Positions 1 through 8,333 of a stretch of 42,376 bases of DNA are shown here, piece after piece; position 1 is the stretch's first letter, and every line of letters begins with the position of its first letter. A program made the translations under genes and the position numbers. The notes beneath the pieces were generated by a model. The model ran no database searches and had not been told where the DNA came from. It worked only from the letters and a program-made list of their open reading frames with translations. The stretch is from Pseudomonadota bacterium (GTDB lineage Bacteria; Pseudomonadota; Alphaproteobacteria; Sphingomonadales; Sphingomonadaceae), in the NCBI GenBank assembly GCA_023426225.1, contig JAFABD010000205.1, forward strand, positions 1-42,376, written 5' to 3'.

Positions 1-371
1 GGCCAGCCCGCGGCATCGGCGCCGGTCAGCGCCAGCAGCGCCTCGGCCGCATCGCGCAGGAACGCCGCGACCGCGCCGTCATCGGCGGGCGGCGCAATCC
101 CCACCGCGCGCGCCAGCCCGCGCGGCGTCGGCACCATGAAGCGCGCCGGCCGCAGAAAGGCGAACAGCTCGAGCAGGTCGAGCCCGTTGATCTCGGGATG
201 CCCCAGCCGCTGGCCGATCAGCGGCGCGTTGAGCATCAGCACCGGCGTATCGGCGGCGATGCGGATCGCCTCGCCGCGGCCGATCGCGCGCGTTCCCTCG
301 GCCGTGGCGATCCACACGCCCGAATGGCTGGCGTGAAGCGCGGGGTAGGGGGGCGGCGGCAACATCGTCAT
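1..371 (-). CDS. DinG-like ATP-dependent DNA helicase, N-terminal part (partial)
   Basis: An open frame reads leftwards from ATG at 371 off the window edge, giving about 123 codons with no stop. It begins with Met-Thr-Met, so a second ATG at 365 is possible. The visible part contains PALHASHSGVW, LMLNAPLIGQRLG and GLDLLELFAFLRPARF. I recognise these as the usual N-terminus of a sphingomonad protein annotated as ATP-dependent DNA helicase (DinG/XPD-like superfamily 2). The Walker motifs would lie beyond the window, so helicase function cannot be confirmed here. No strong ribosome-binding site is visible. The gene diverges from the helix-turn-helix gene at 542, with 170 bp between them. Family assignment is from memory of homologues and is moderately confident. 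Confidence 0.6.
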   Translation of the reverse strand, partial: MTMLPPPPYPALHASHSGVWIATAEGTRAIGRGEAIRIAADTPVLMLNAPLIGQRLGHPEINGLDLLELFAFLRPARFMVPTPRGLARAVGIAPPADDGAVAAFLRDAAEALLALTGADAAGW

Positions 372-429
372 CCCGGCTTGTACACCTTGCGTTCCGGTTG
401 AACAGGGGGCGTGCGGCGGGCCGATCGCA

Positions 430-478
430 CAGGGACGGGGACAGGGACAGGGACGGGGAACGGGCACAGGCACGCGCA
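430..478. repeat. GGGACR-type hexanucleotide tandem repeat
   Basis: The stretch reads as successive 6-mers agggac, ggggac, agggac, agggac, ggggaa, cgggca, caggca, cgcgca, so a GGGAC(A/G) unit decays rightwards. It sits in the 170-bp gap between the divergent helicase and helix-turn-helix genes. Such a microsatellite may vary in copy number between strains. No promoter role can be assigned from sequence alone. Confidence 0.6.
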
Positions 479-541
479 CCGGCGCGCGCCTGCCCACTTC
501 GCCCCTTCCAATGTAGGAACCCGCTTCGCATAAGCTGGTCG

Positions 542-1141
542 ATGGACCCGTCGCCCGCCCCGCCCGCACGCCCGATGCCGTCTCACGCCGCGCCCGACCG
601 CGCCGCACCCGACTCGCTGCACCCCGCTGCCGCGCCGCCCGAAGCCACGCCGCCCGATCTCGCATCCTCGGCCGCCACACGCGGCGACGCTGCAATCGGT
701 GACACCGCAACCGCCGACGCCGCAACCGGCGACGACGCGCTGCCGCCGATTCCCGATTTCGATCCGGTGCCGGTCACGCGGCACCGCCGCGACGGCTGGA
801 CGCCCGAACGCCAGCGCGGCTTCATCGCCGCGCTCGCCGAAACCGGGCTGGTCGCCACCGCCGCGCGCCGCGTCGGCATGGGCGTCACCTCGGCCTATCA
901 GCTACGCCGCCGCCCGGGCGGCGCGGGCTTTGCCGCGGCGTGGGACATGGTGCTCGAGGAAGCGCGCGAACGCGCGCTCAGCTATCTGGTCGACCGCACG
1001 CTCAACGGCACCACGCGCCCGCGCTTCTATCGGGGCCGTTATGTCGGGACGATCCATGGCTATGAAACGCGCGCCGCCTGTGCGGTGGTTCGCGCCGCCT
1101 TCGCGACCGGCCCCGTCCCCTGGGCACGCAAGTCAAAGTGA
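542..1141 (+). CDS. Conserved sphingomonad helix-turn-helix-like protein
   Basis: The product is 199 residues. The frame is open further upstream, but ATG at 542 is the plausible start because the upstream stretch is low-complexity repeat DNA. Residues 1-70 are Ala/Pro/Asp-rich and probably disordered, with a repetitive GDAAIGDTATADAATGDDA stretch. After PDFDPVPVTRHRRDGWTPERQ comes a helix-turn-helix-like segment at about 95-124 (AALAETGLVATAARRVGMG, then TSAYQLRRR). A C-terminal region follows with RFYRGRYVGTIHGYETR. Proteins with this layout are common and uncharacterised in Sphingomonadales. DNA binding is plausible but inferred. The gene converges on the TonB-domain gene at 1196. An imperfectly terminator-like hairpin with 9-bp arms covers its stop codon. 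Confidence 0.7.
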   Translation: MDPSPAPPARPMPSHAAPDRAAPDSLHPAAAPPEATPPDLASSAATRGDAAIGDTATADAATGDDALPPIPDFDPVPVTRHRRDGWTPERQRGFIAALAETGLVATAARRVGMGVTSAYQLRRRPGGAGFAAAWDMVLEEARERALSYLVDRTLNGTTRPRFYRGRYVGTIHGYETRAACAVVRAAFATGPVPWARKSK

Positions 1142-1170
1142 AACGATGCAACGCACCTCCCTTCACTTTG
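1134..1170. other. Inverted repeat across the stop codon of a convergent pair
   Basis: CAAAGTGAA (1134-1142) and TTCACTTTG (1162-1170) are perfect 9-bp complementary arms separated by 19 bases. The left arm contains the stop of the 542-1141 gene. It lies between two convergent genes and could help end transcription or protect 3' ends. There is no clear U-tract, so this is not called a terminator. Confidence 0.35.
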
Positions 1171-1195
1171 CCGCGCTGCCTGCCGCGTCGACGCG

Positions 1196-1525
1196 TCAGA
1201 GGCGCCAGTGAAACACGTGACGCCACGTCGCCGGCACCGCGGTCCCCGACTCGTCGCGCTTCGGCTTGAAGCGTGCGCGGGCGAGCATCAGCTCGCAGGT
1301 GCGCGCGTCGAGCGACGGGACGCCGCTCGACGTCACGACCGTGCAACCGACGGGACACCCCTCCGCCGAAAGCGCCAGTTCGAACTCGACGTCGCCGGTC
1401 TGACGTCGGCGGCGTGCATCGGCGGGATAGTCGGCCGCAGTCACCCAAGGCCCATTGGCGCGCGGCTTGGCGCATTCGGGTGTCGTCGTCATCGCTGCCA
1501 TGGCAACCAGCGCCGTCAGAATCAT
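1196..1525 (-). CDS. Orphan TonB C-terminal-domain protein
   Basis: The product is 109 residues. ATG at 1525 is preceded by a purine-rich ribosome-binding site (AGAGGGGGAAAG), which decides this start over longer in-frame options. Residues 1-15 are a short hydrophobic stretch that could be a signal sequence. The rest resembles a TonB C-terminal (energy transducer) fold: ADYPADARRRRQTGDVEFELALSAEG, then a VTSSGVPSLD stretch and LMLARARFKP near the end. The family signature of a residue pattern followed by an Arg/Phe-containing strand is visible. It lacks the transmembrane anchor and proline-rich spacer of real TonB, so it may be a periplasmic protein using the fold for another purpose. Four cysteines (18, 57, 61 and 77) could form disulfides. 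It diverges from lysS. Confidence 0.7.
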   Translation of the reverse strand: MILTALVAMAAMTTTPECAKPRANGPWVTAADYPADARRRRQTGDVEFELALSAEGCPVGCTVVTSSGVPSLDARTCELMLARARFKPKRDESGTAVPATWRHVFHWRL

Positions 1526-1700
1526 CGGTCTTTCCCCCTCTGGATCGCGGTCCCCCGGCCTGGAACGCTGTTCCGCCGTCCGCCCGGTCACGATGATTGC
1601 CGAAGCCCGTCGAAGCAACCCCCGCCGCCCGCGCGGCAACAGCGCAAAGCGATTGCACGCAATTGCATCCTTGGCCCGAAAACGGCAGAGGCAGGGGACC

Positions 1701-3296
1701 ATGAGCAACGTCACTCCCGAACTCCGCGCCGCTGCGCTCGTCTCCAAGGCCTGGCCCTATGAAGAGGCGCGCAAGCTGCTCAAACGCTATCCCCAGATCG
1801 CTCAGGGTGGCGCGCCGGAGAAAGGCCATGTGCTGTTCGAAACCGGCTATGGCCCCTCGGGCCTGCCGCATATCGGCACGTTCAACGAAGTGCTGCGCAC
1901 CACCATGGTCCGCCGCGCCTTCGAGAGCCTGTGCGATGTGCCCACCCGGCTGATCGCGTTCAGCGACGACATGGACGGGCTGCGCAAGGTGCCGGACAAT
2001 GTGCCCAATCAGGAAATGCTGCGCGAGCATCTCGGCAAGCCGCTGACCCAGGTGCCCGATCCGTTCGGGAAATATGAGAGCTTCGCGCACCACAATAATG
2101 CGCGGCTGCGCGAATTTCTCGACCAGTTCGGCTTCGAGTACGAATTCGCCTCGTCGACCGACTATTACACCGGCGGGCGCTTCGATGCGGCGTTGAAGGG
2201 CGTGCTGCGCCACTATCAGGGCATCATGGACGTGATGCTGCCGACGCTGCGTGCCGAGCGCCAGGCGACCTATTCGCCCGTCCTGCCGATCAGCCCCAAG
2301 TCGGGCATCGTGCTGCAGGTACCGGTCGAGGTCGTCGATGCCGAGGCCGGCCTCATTGCCTTCGAGGACGAGGGCGAGCGGATCGTGCAGAGCGTGCTCG
2401 GCGGCAAGGCCAAGCTCCAGTGGAAGGTCGACTGGGCGATGCGCTGGGTGGCGCTCGACGTCGATTACGAGATGGCGGGCAAGGATCTGATCGATTCGGT
2501 CACCCAGTCGGGCAAGATCGCCCGCGTGCTGGGCGGCCGCCCGCCCGAGGGCTTCAACTACGAGATGTTCCTCGACGAAAAGGGCGAGAAGATCTCCAAG
2601 TCCAAGGGCAACGGCCTCAGCCTCGAACAATGGCTGACCTATGGCCCCGAGGAAAGCATCGCCTTCTACGCCTATCGCGAGCCCAAAAAGGCCAAGCAGC
2701 TGCACCTCGGCGTGATCCCGCGCGCGATCGACGAGTATTGGCAGTTCCGCGGCAACTATGCCGGCCAGCCGATCGAGCAGAAGCTGGGCAACCCCGTCCA
2801 CCACATCCACAATGGCGAGCCGCCGGCGGAGACGCTGCCGGTCACCTTCGGGCTGCTGCTCAACCTGGTTGGCGTGATGGGCGAGGCGACCAAGGAGCAG
2901 GTCTGGGGCTATCTGACCAATTATGTCCCCGACGCGAATCCCGAAACCTATCCGGCGCTCGACCGGCTGATCGGCTATGCGCTCGCCTATGCCCGCGACT
3001 TCGTCGCGCCCACGCTCAGGAAGCGGGCGCCGGTGGGGGTGGAGATCGAGGCGCTCAAGCGCCTCGACGCCGAACTCGCCGCGCTGCCCGCCGATGCGAC
3101 GGCCGAGGCGATCCAGGATCAGGTCTACGAGATCGGCAAGACCGGCGGGTTCGAGACTCTGCGCGACTGGTTCAAGGCGCTGTACGAGACGCTGCTCGGC
3201 TCCGAACAGGGGCCGCGCATGGGCAGCTTCATTGCGCTCTACGGCATCGAAAACAGCCGCAAGCTGATCGCCGAGGCGCTGGCGCGCGCGGCCTGA
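1701..3296 (+). CDS. lysS: Lysine--tRNA ligase, class I
   Basis: Charges tRNA-Lys with lysine in the cytoplasm. The product is 531 residues, normal for the class I (archaeal-type) LysRS found in many alphaproteobacteria in place of the class II enzyme. The class I signatures are present: HIGT at 57-60 and KISKS at 297-301 (the KMSKS loop, here with Ile). The C-terminal part is the helical anticodon-binding domain. The frame is open upstream of 1701, but this ATG follows a GGCAGGGG ribosome-binding site and gives the family N-terminus. The 175-bp gap to the divergent TonB-domain gene should hold the promoters. A GC-rich inverted repeat (CGGCGGCGTC at 3300-3309 with GACGCCGCCG at 3347-3356) lies just after the stop, without a U-tract. 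Confidence 0.96.
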   Translation: MSNVTPELRAAALVSKAWPYEEARKLLKRYPQIAQGGAPEKGHVLFETGYGPSGLPHIGTFNEVLRTTMVRRAFESLCDVPTRLIAFSDDMDGLRKVPDNVPNQEMLREHLGKPLTQVPDPFGKYESFAHHNNARLREFLDQFGFEYEFASSTDYYTGGRFDAALKGVLRHYQGIMDVMLPTLRAERQATYSPVLPISPKSGIVLQVPVEVVDAEAGLIAFEDEGERIVQSVLGGKAKLQWKVDWAMRWVALDVDYEMAGKDLIDSVTQSGKIARVLGGRPPEGFNYEMFLDEKGEKISKSKGNGLSLEQWLTYGPEESIAFYAYREPKKAKQLHLGVIPRAIDEYWQFRGNYAGQPIEQKLGNPVHHIHNGEPPAETLPVTFGLLLNLVGVMGEATKEQVWGYLTNYVPDANPETYPALDRLIGYALAYARDFVAPTLRKRAPVGVEIEALKRLDAELAALPADATAEAIQDQVYEIGKTGGFETLRDWFKALYETLLGSEQGPRMGSFIALYGIENSRKLIAEALARAA

Positions 3297-3430
3297 CGGC
3301 GGCGGCGTCGCGGCGGTTTTCGGACGCGCCGGCCCCGGTTTCGGGAGACGCCGCCGGGCTTGCGGGTTAGGAAGGAGGTGCAGCCCGGTCGGGTCGCCTC
3401 TCCCCCCTGTGTTGCGCCAAAGGAGACCCC

Positions 3431-4678
3431 ATGGCCCCCAAGCTCATCAGACGCGCCCGGTCGGCGACCCGCGCCTTTCTGCACAGCGAGGCGGCGGGGG
3501 GGATCATCCTGATGGCGGCGGCGGCCGCGGCGATGGTCGTCGCCAACCTGCCGGGGCTCTCCGACACCTATTTCCACACGCTCCACGCCGAAACCGGCCC
3601 GGTCATCAGCCCGGCGGCGGGGCCGATGACGGTGCATCTGTGGATCAACGATGCGCTGATGGCGGTGTTCTTCCTGCTCGTCGGGCTCGAGATCAAGCGC
3701 GAGTTCGTCGACGGCCGACTGGCGAGCTGGGATCGCCGGCGGCTGCCCGTGCTCGCCGCGGCGGCGGGGATGGCGGTGCCGGCGGCGATCTATCTCGCGG
3801 TGGTGAAGGAAACGCCGGGGCTCGGCAATGGCTGGGCGATTCCGGCCGCGACCGACATCGCCTTTGCGATCGGCGTGCTCGCGATCCTCGGCCGCCGCGC
3901 GCCCGCCTCGCTCAAGCTGTTCCTGACGACGGTGGCGATCGTCGACGATATGGGCGCGGTGACGATCATCGCGCTGTTCTACACCGCCCAGATCGACTTC
4001 GTTGCGCTGGCGATGGCCGCCGTCGTGCTCGCCGCCATGTTCGCGCTCAACCGGGCGGGGGTGAAGCGGCTGGCGGTCTATCTGGCGCTCGCGGCGCTGC
4101 TCTGGCTGTTCGTGTTCCGCTCGGGCGTCCATGCGACGATCGCCGGCGTGCTCGCCGCGATGAGCGTGCCGATCACGCGCTCGCCGGGTGCGCCCGACGA
4201 CGCCGATTCGCCGCTCCACCGGCTCGAACATGCGCTCCATCCCTGGTCGGCGTTCCTGATCGTGCCGCTGTTCGGCTTCGCCAATGCGGGCGTGTCGCTC
4301 AGGGGAATGACCCCCGCCGTGCTGGTCGAGCCGCTGCCGCTCGCCATCGCGATGGGGCTGTTCCTCGGCAAGCAGGTGGGGATTTTCGCCAGCGTGTGGG
4401 TGGCCGACCGCACCGGCTTCGCCGCCAAGCCCGGCTGGGCGAGCTGGCCGCAAATCTATGGCGTCTCGCTGCTCGCCGGGATCGGCTTCACGATGAGCCT
4501 GTTCATCGGCGGCCTCGCCTTTCTGGGCAACGAACTGCTGGTCGACGAGGTCAAGATCGGCGTGCTGGCGGGATCGCTGCTCGCGGCAATGGCGGGCTTC
4601 CTCGTGCTGCGGCTCAGTCCGCCGCGCCGCGTCCTCGCGCAGAAGCTGCTCGAACGCCGCCACAACGGCGCCGGCTGA
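3431..4678 (+). CDS. nhaA: Na+/H+ antiporter NhaA
   Basis: Inner-membrane electrogenic antiporter that expels Na+ in exchange for protons, used in salt and alkaline pH tolerance. The product is 415 residues with about 12 hydrophobic segments. Diagnostic stretches are LLVGLEIKREF, ATDIAFAIGVLAILG, and IVDDMGAV with the adjacent ion-binding aspartates at 172 and 173, equivalent to D163/D164 of the E. coli protein. ATG at 3431 follows a strong AAAGGAG site. The gene is monocistronic in appearance and converges on the MFS gene with only 16 bp between stops. The family assignment is secure; the physiological ion preference is inferred from the family. Confidence 0.96.
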   Translation: MAPKLIRRARSATRAFLHSEAAGGIILMAAAAAAMVVANLPGLSDTYFHTLHAETGPVISPAAGPMTVHLWINDALMAVFFLLVGLEIKREFVDGRLASWDRRRLPVLAAAAGMAVPAAIYLAVVKETPGLGNGWAIPAATDIAFAIGVLAILGRRAPASLKLFLTTVAIVDDMGAVTIIALFYTAQIDFVALAMAAVVLAAMFALNRAGVKRLAVYLALAALLWLFVFRSGVHATIAGVLAAMSVPITRSPGAPDDADSPLHRLEHALHPWSAFLIVPLFGFANAGVSLRGMTPAVLVEPLPLAIAMGLFLGKQVGIFASVWVADRTGFAAKPGWASWPQIYGVSLLAGIGFTMSLFIGGLAFLGNELLVDEVKIGVLAGSLLAAMAGFLVLRLSPPRRVLAQKLLERRHNGAG

Positions 4679-4694
4679 CGGGGGATTGCCGGGC

Positions 4695-5912
4695 TCAGCC
4701 GCGTGTGGCCGCGAGCCCGGTGGGGCCGCGTCCGGCGCGGCGGCGCGGGTCGGCGAGCATCGCCACGCACCAGATCAGGAAACCGCCAAAGGCAAGCCCC
4801 GCGCCGACATAGCCGGTCGAGGTCCAGCCCCATCCCGCCGCGATCGCCATCCCGCCCAGCAACGGCCCCAGCGCGTTGGCAAAGTTGAACGCCGAATGGT
4901 TGAGCGCCGCCGCCAGCGCCTGCGCCTCGCCCGCCACATCCATCAGCCGCGTCTGAAGCACCGTGCCCAGCGACCCGGTGAACCCGATCGCCACCACCGC
5001 CACCGCGATCGACCAGAACTGCGTCGCGGCAACGGGATAGGCGAGCAGCGCCGCGGTGCTGCCGAGCAACAGCGCCGCTGCCGTCGGCATCAGCGCCCGG
5101 TCGGCGAAGCGCGGCACGATCAGGTTACCCGCCGTCATGCCGGCGCCGAACAGCATCAGCACGATCGAGATCGTCGCCGGCGTCACCCGCGTCACCGCGA
5201 GCAGCGTCGAGGCGATATAGGTATAGACGCAGAACACGCCGCCAAACCCGATCGCGCCGATCCCCAGCGTCAGCCATACCTGCGCATTGCCCAGCGCCGA
5301 CAGTTCGCGCAGCGGGCTCGCCCGCGGATCCGGCACGTCGCGCGGCGCAAAGACATAGACCAGCAGCGCCGTCACCAGCGCCAGCGCCGCGACGATGCCG
5401 AAGCCCCAGCGCCACCCCAGCGCCTGACCGAGCAGGTTGGCGACCGGCACGCCGAGCACGGTCGCGACGGTCAACCCCAGCATCACGCGCCCCACCGCCT
5501 GCGTCCGCTGCGCATAGGGAACGAGCGACGCCGCCACGAGCGCGGCGATCCCGAAATAGGCACCGTGCGGCAATCCGCTGAGGAACCGGAACGCCAGCAT
5601 CGCCGCATAGCTGGGCGCAACCGCGCTGAGCGCGTTGAACAGCGCGAAGGCCGCCATCAGCCACAGCAGCACCGTCCGTCGCGACCGCCGCGCCGCGATC
5701 ACCGCCAAGAGCGGCGCCCCGACCACCACGCCAAGTGCATAGGCGCTGATGACGTGCCCCGCCGTCGGTTCGTCGATGCGAAGCCCGCGCGCCATGTCCG
5801 GCAACAGGCTCATCGTCGCGAACTCGGTCGTTCCGATCGCGAAGCCGCCCATTGCCAGGGCGAAGTGGACGAGCGCGACGGGCGCCGCGCGCGAGGTGGC
5901 GGAAGCAGTCAT
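4695..5912 (-). CDS. MFS transporter, DHA1-type exporter
   Basis: The product is 405 residues from ATG 5912, with about 12 membrane segments. It begins in a typical major facilitator superfamily way (VHFALAMGGFAIGTTEF). This GTTEF motif and the later RFLSGLPHGAYFG stretch are characteristic of the AraJ/YdeA-like DHA1 efflux group of proton-driven sugar or drug exporters. The substrate cannot be read from sequence. A second possible start at 5957 would add 15 residues (MAVVDAAVQHSHLAA). Neither start has a convincing ribosome-binding site, and I prefer the shorter because it begins just before the first membrane helix. About 200 bp separate it from the etfA stop. Confidence 0.88.
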   Translation of the reverse strand: MTASATSRAAPVALVHFALAMGGFAIGTTEFATMSLLPDMARGLRIDEPTAGHVISAYALGVVVGAPLLAVIAARRSRRTVLLWLMAAFALFNALSAVAPSYAAMLAFRFLSGLPHGAYFGIAALVAASLVPYAQRTQAVGRVMLGLTVATVLGVPVANLLGQALGWRWGFGIVAALALVTALLVYVFAPRDVPDPRASPLRELSALGNAQVWLTLGIGAIGFGGVFCVYTYIASTLLAVTRVTPATISIVLMLFGAGMTAGNLIVPRFADRALMPTAAALLLGSTAALLAYPVAATQFWSIAVAVVAIGFTGSLGTVLQTRLMDVAGEAQALAAALNHSAFNFANALGPLLGGMAIAAGWGWTSTGYVGAGLAFGGFLIWCVAMLADPRRRAGRGPTGLAATRG

Positions 5913-6061
5913 GGCGGCCAAGTGGCTATGCTGCACCGCAGCGTCAACCACAGCCATGATCGGCAGTTGACGAGAAAAATTCGTGAGCGGCGGCGGCAAC
6001 CGTTCCGCCGTTCGGGCTTTATGGTGGGTTGGGCCGTACCTTGACGGGCGGCGCCGATACG

Positions 6062-6097
6062 AAAAAGGCCGCCCGCAAGCCGAAGCTAGGGGCGGCC
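6062..6097 (-). terminator. Intrinsic terminator after etfBA
   Basis: On the minus strand a perfect 8-bp stem (GGCCGCCC at 6067-6074 with GGGCGGCC at 6090-6097 on the plus strand) is followed by five U residues (plus-strand A at 6062-6066). It lies 24 bases past the etfA stop, so it should end the etfB-etfA transcript. Confidence 0.8.
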
Positions 6098-6120
6098 CGT
6101 TCAAGCCGATCGCGATCGGA

Positions 6121-7050
6121 TCAGAGCTTGCTGGTCAGTTCCGGAACCACCGTGAAGAGGTCGCCGACCAGGCCGATATCGGCGACCTGGAAAATCGGCG
6201 CGTCCTCGTCCTTGTTGATGGCGACGATCGTCTTCGAATCCTTCATGCCCGCCAGGTGCTGGATCGCGCCGGAAATGCCGACCGCGACATAGACTTCGGG
6301 GGCGACGATCTTGCCGGTCTGGCCGACCTGATAGTCGTTGGGGGCATAGCCCGCATCGACGGCGGCGCGGCTCGCGCCGATCGCGGCACCGAGCTTGTCG
6401 GCGAGCGGATCGATGATCTCGTGGAACTGCTCCGACGAGCCGAGCGCACGACCGCCCGAGACGATGATCTTCGCGCTGGTGAGTTCCGGACGCTCCGACA
6501 CGGCGATTTCGGCGCCGACAAAGCTCGACAGCCCTGCATCGCCCTTGCCAGCAACCGCTTCGACCGGCGCGCTGCCGCCGGTGGCGGCGGCCTTGTCGAA
6601 GGCCGTACCGCGCACGGTGATCACCTTCTTGGCATCGCTCGACTGCACGGTCGCGATCGCGTTGCCCGCATAGATCGGGCGCGTGAAGGTGTCCGGACCC
6701 TCGACCGAGAGAATGTCCGAGATCTGCATGACGTCGAGCAGCGCGGCGACGCGCGGCGCGACATTCTTGCCGGTGGTCGTCGCGGGCGCGAGGAACGCGT
6801 CATGATCCGCCATCAGCGCGGCGACCAGCGGCGCGACATTTTCGGCCAGCGCGTTGGCATAGGCTGCATCGTCGGCGAGATGGACCTTGGCCACACCCGC
6901 GATCTGCGCGGCCGCATCGGCAACGCCGGCGCAGCCCTGGCCGGCCACCAGCAGATGAACCTCGCCGAGCTTCGCCGCGGCGGTGACGGTTGCAAGCGTC
7001 GCATCCTTGACGCTCTTGTTGTCGTGTTCGACCCAGACGAGCGTCTTCAT
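6121..7050 (-). CDS. etfA: Electron transfer flavoprotein alpha subunit
   Basis: With EtfB it forms the soluble FAD/AMP-containing heterodimer that takes electrons from acyl-CoA and other flavin dehydrogenases and passes them to ETF:ubiquinone oxidoreductase. The product is 309 residues, the normal size. The C-terminal FAD domain is clear: IIVSGGRALG, then VGQTGKIVAPEVYVAVGISG, then IVAINKDEDAPIFQVADIG. ATG at 7050 overlaps the TGA of etfB (TGATG), indicating translational coupling. A GTG one codon upstream is possible. An intrinsic terminator follows directly. Confidence 0.96.
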   Translation of the reverse strand: MKTLVWVEHDNKSVKDATLATVTAAAKLGEVHLLVAGQGCAGVADAAAQIAGVAKVHLADDAAYANALAENVAPLVAALMADHDAFLAPATTTGKNVAPRVAALLDVMQISDILSVEGPDTFTRPIYAGNAIATVQSSDAKKVITVRGTAFDKAAATGGSAPVEAVAGKGDAGLSSFVGAEIAVSERPELTSAKIIVSGGRALGSSEQFHEIIDPLADKLGAAIGASRAAVDAGYAPNDYQVGQTGKIVAPEVYVAVGISGAIQHLAGMKDSKTIVAINKDEDAPIFQVADIGLVGDLFTVVPELTSKL

Positions 7051-7799
7051 CACGCGACTCCCATGCCCTTGAGCTTTTCAACCAGTTCGTCGACGCTGCC
7101 GACCTTGATCCCGGCCTGGCGCTTGCCCGGCTCGGTGACCTTGAGCGTCTTGAGCCGCGGCGTGACGTCGACGCCGTAATCGGCGACGGTCTTCTTCGCG
7201 ACCGGCTTGGTCTTTGCCTTCATGATGTTGGGCAGCGTCGCATAGCGCGGCTCGTTGAGGCGCAGGTCGGTCGTGACGATCGCCGGCAGCTTCAGCGAAA
7301 CGGTCTCGAGGCCGCCATCGACCTCGCGCGTGACCTGCGCATGGTCGCCCGCAATCTCGACCTTCGACGCGAACGTGCCCTGCCCCCAGCCGAGCAGCGC
7401 GGCCAGCATCTGGCCGGTCTGGTTCGAATCGTCGTCGATCGCCTGCTTGCCCAGGATGATCAGCCCGGGCTGTTCTTCCTCGGCAACCTTGGCGAGCAGC
7501 TTGGCGACCGCCAGCGGTTCGACCTCGTCGTCGCTCTGGATCAGGATGCCGCGGTCGGCGCCCATTGCGCGCGCGGTGAGCAGCACGTCGGTCTCGGCCT
7601 TGGCGACGCCGATCGTCACCACGACAACCTCGGTCGCCACGCCCTTTTCCTTCAGGCGGACCGCTTCCTCGATCGCGATCTCGTCAAAGGGGTTCATGCT
7701 CATCTTGACGTTGGCGAGGTCGACGCCCGTGCCATCCGCCTTAACGCGGGGTTTAACGTTGTAGTCAAGCACACGCTTGACCGGGACCAGGATCTTCAT
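7050..7799 (-). CDS. etfB: Electron transfer flavoprotein beta subunit
   Basis: Partner of EtfA; it binds AMP structurally and contributes to the FAD environment. The product is 249 residues, normal length. It begins MKILVPVKRV and has the family stretch MNPFDEIAIEEAVRLKEK and the ETF-beta signature region (NQTGQMLAALLGW). ATG at 7799 follows an AGGAAGGA ribosome-binding site. A TATATT hexamer at 7822-7827 (minus strand) may be the -10 of its promoter, but no matching -35 is evident. It is first in a two-gene operon with etfA. Confidence 0.96.
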   Translation of the reverse strand: MKILVPVKRVLDYNVKPRVKADGTGVDLANVKMSMNPFDEIAIEEAVRLKEKGVATEVVVVTIGVAKAETDVLLTARAMGADRGILIQSDDEVEPLAVAKLLAKVAEEEQPGLIILGKQAIDDDSNQTGQMLAALLGWGQGTFASKVEIAGDHAQVTREVDGGLETVSLKLPAIVTTDLRLNEPRYATLPNIMKAKTKPVAKKTVADYGVDVTPRLKTLKVTEPGKRQAGIKVGSVDELVEKLKGMGVA

Positions 7800-7859
7800 C
7801 GCGTCCTTCCTGTCTGCCGGGAATATACCCCTGACAATTGGGTTACGTTTACGCGAACG

Positions 7860-8333
7860 TCAACCGCTCGCATGCGATTCGGCGTACGCCGCGATCAGCG
7901 TGCCGAAGGATTCCGGGGACGGAAATTTTGGATAGCTGTACGAAGCGCCAGTCGCCGCCCAGGGCAGCGCTTCATCGGTATAGGATTCAAGGAAAGGCGG
8001 TGCCGCCGGGGGCGAGTCGAGCATCGTCGTGCGCAGGTTGACGAAGGCGTCCAGCCCGTCGGGGCGCGTGAACAGCCAGCTCTTGCAGTAATCGCAATGG
8101 AAGTGCCGGGTATCGCCGTGCAACCCGCCAAGGACCGGCTCTCCCGCGAGGATCGCGAACGCCTCGGCCGGATAAAGGCTGCTGAGCGAAAAGGCGCTGG
8201 CCGTCATCCGCTGACAGCCGGTGCAGTGGCAGGCCATGGTGACGAGCGGCGCGCCCGTCACCTGGAACCGCACGCGACCGCAACGGCAGCCGCCCTCGGC
8301 CGTCTCGACAACCGGGGCGGCCACGTCGCTCAC
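7860..8333 (-). CDS. GFA-family zinc protein
   Basis: The product is 157 residues with the cysteine pattern of the GFA/CENP-V zinc fold. CRC sits near residue 16, CHCTGC near 35-40, and HCDYCKSW near 79-86. Related proteins are called glutathione-dependent formaldehyde-activating enzymes, but most members have no known substrate and I do not assign one. The start is GTG at 8333, whose GTGA overlaps the TGA of sucC, so it is translated from the sucC message. The association with sucC suggests co-expression rather than a known shared pathway. Confidence 0.85.
   Translation of the reverse strand: MSDVAAPVVETAEGGCRCGRVRFQVTGAPLVTMACHCTGCQRMTASAFSLSSLYPAEAFAILAGEPVLGGLHGDTRHFHCDYCKSWLFTRPDGLDAFVNLRTTMLDSPPAAPPFLESYTDEALPWAATGASYSYPKFPSPESFGTLIAAYAESHASG

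Noticed and set aside
1201..1223. CACGTG-containing stretch near 1215 as a parS site
   Set aside because: Only the CACGTG core fits; the flanks (AAACACGTGACG) do not match parS and it lies far from the other sites.
3239..4663. A 474-codon open frame on the minus strand
   Set aside because: It is antisense to nhaA and the end of lysS. The product is dominated by Arg, Glu, Gln and His, typical of an antisense artefact.
4686..6044. A 452-codon open frame on the plus strand
   Set aside because: It is antisense to the MFS transporter gene, which has coherent membrane helices. The plus-strand translation is Arg/Gln/His-rich without domains.
6106..6119. CCGATCGCGATCGG palindrome just after etfA
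   Set aside because: GATCGC-type palindromes are common in this GC-rich DNA and this one sits beside a clear terminator that explains the region better.
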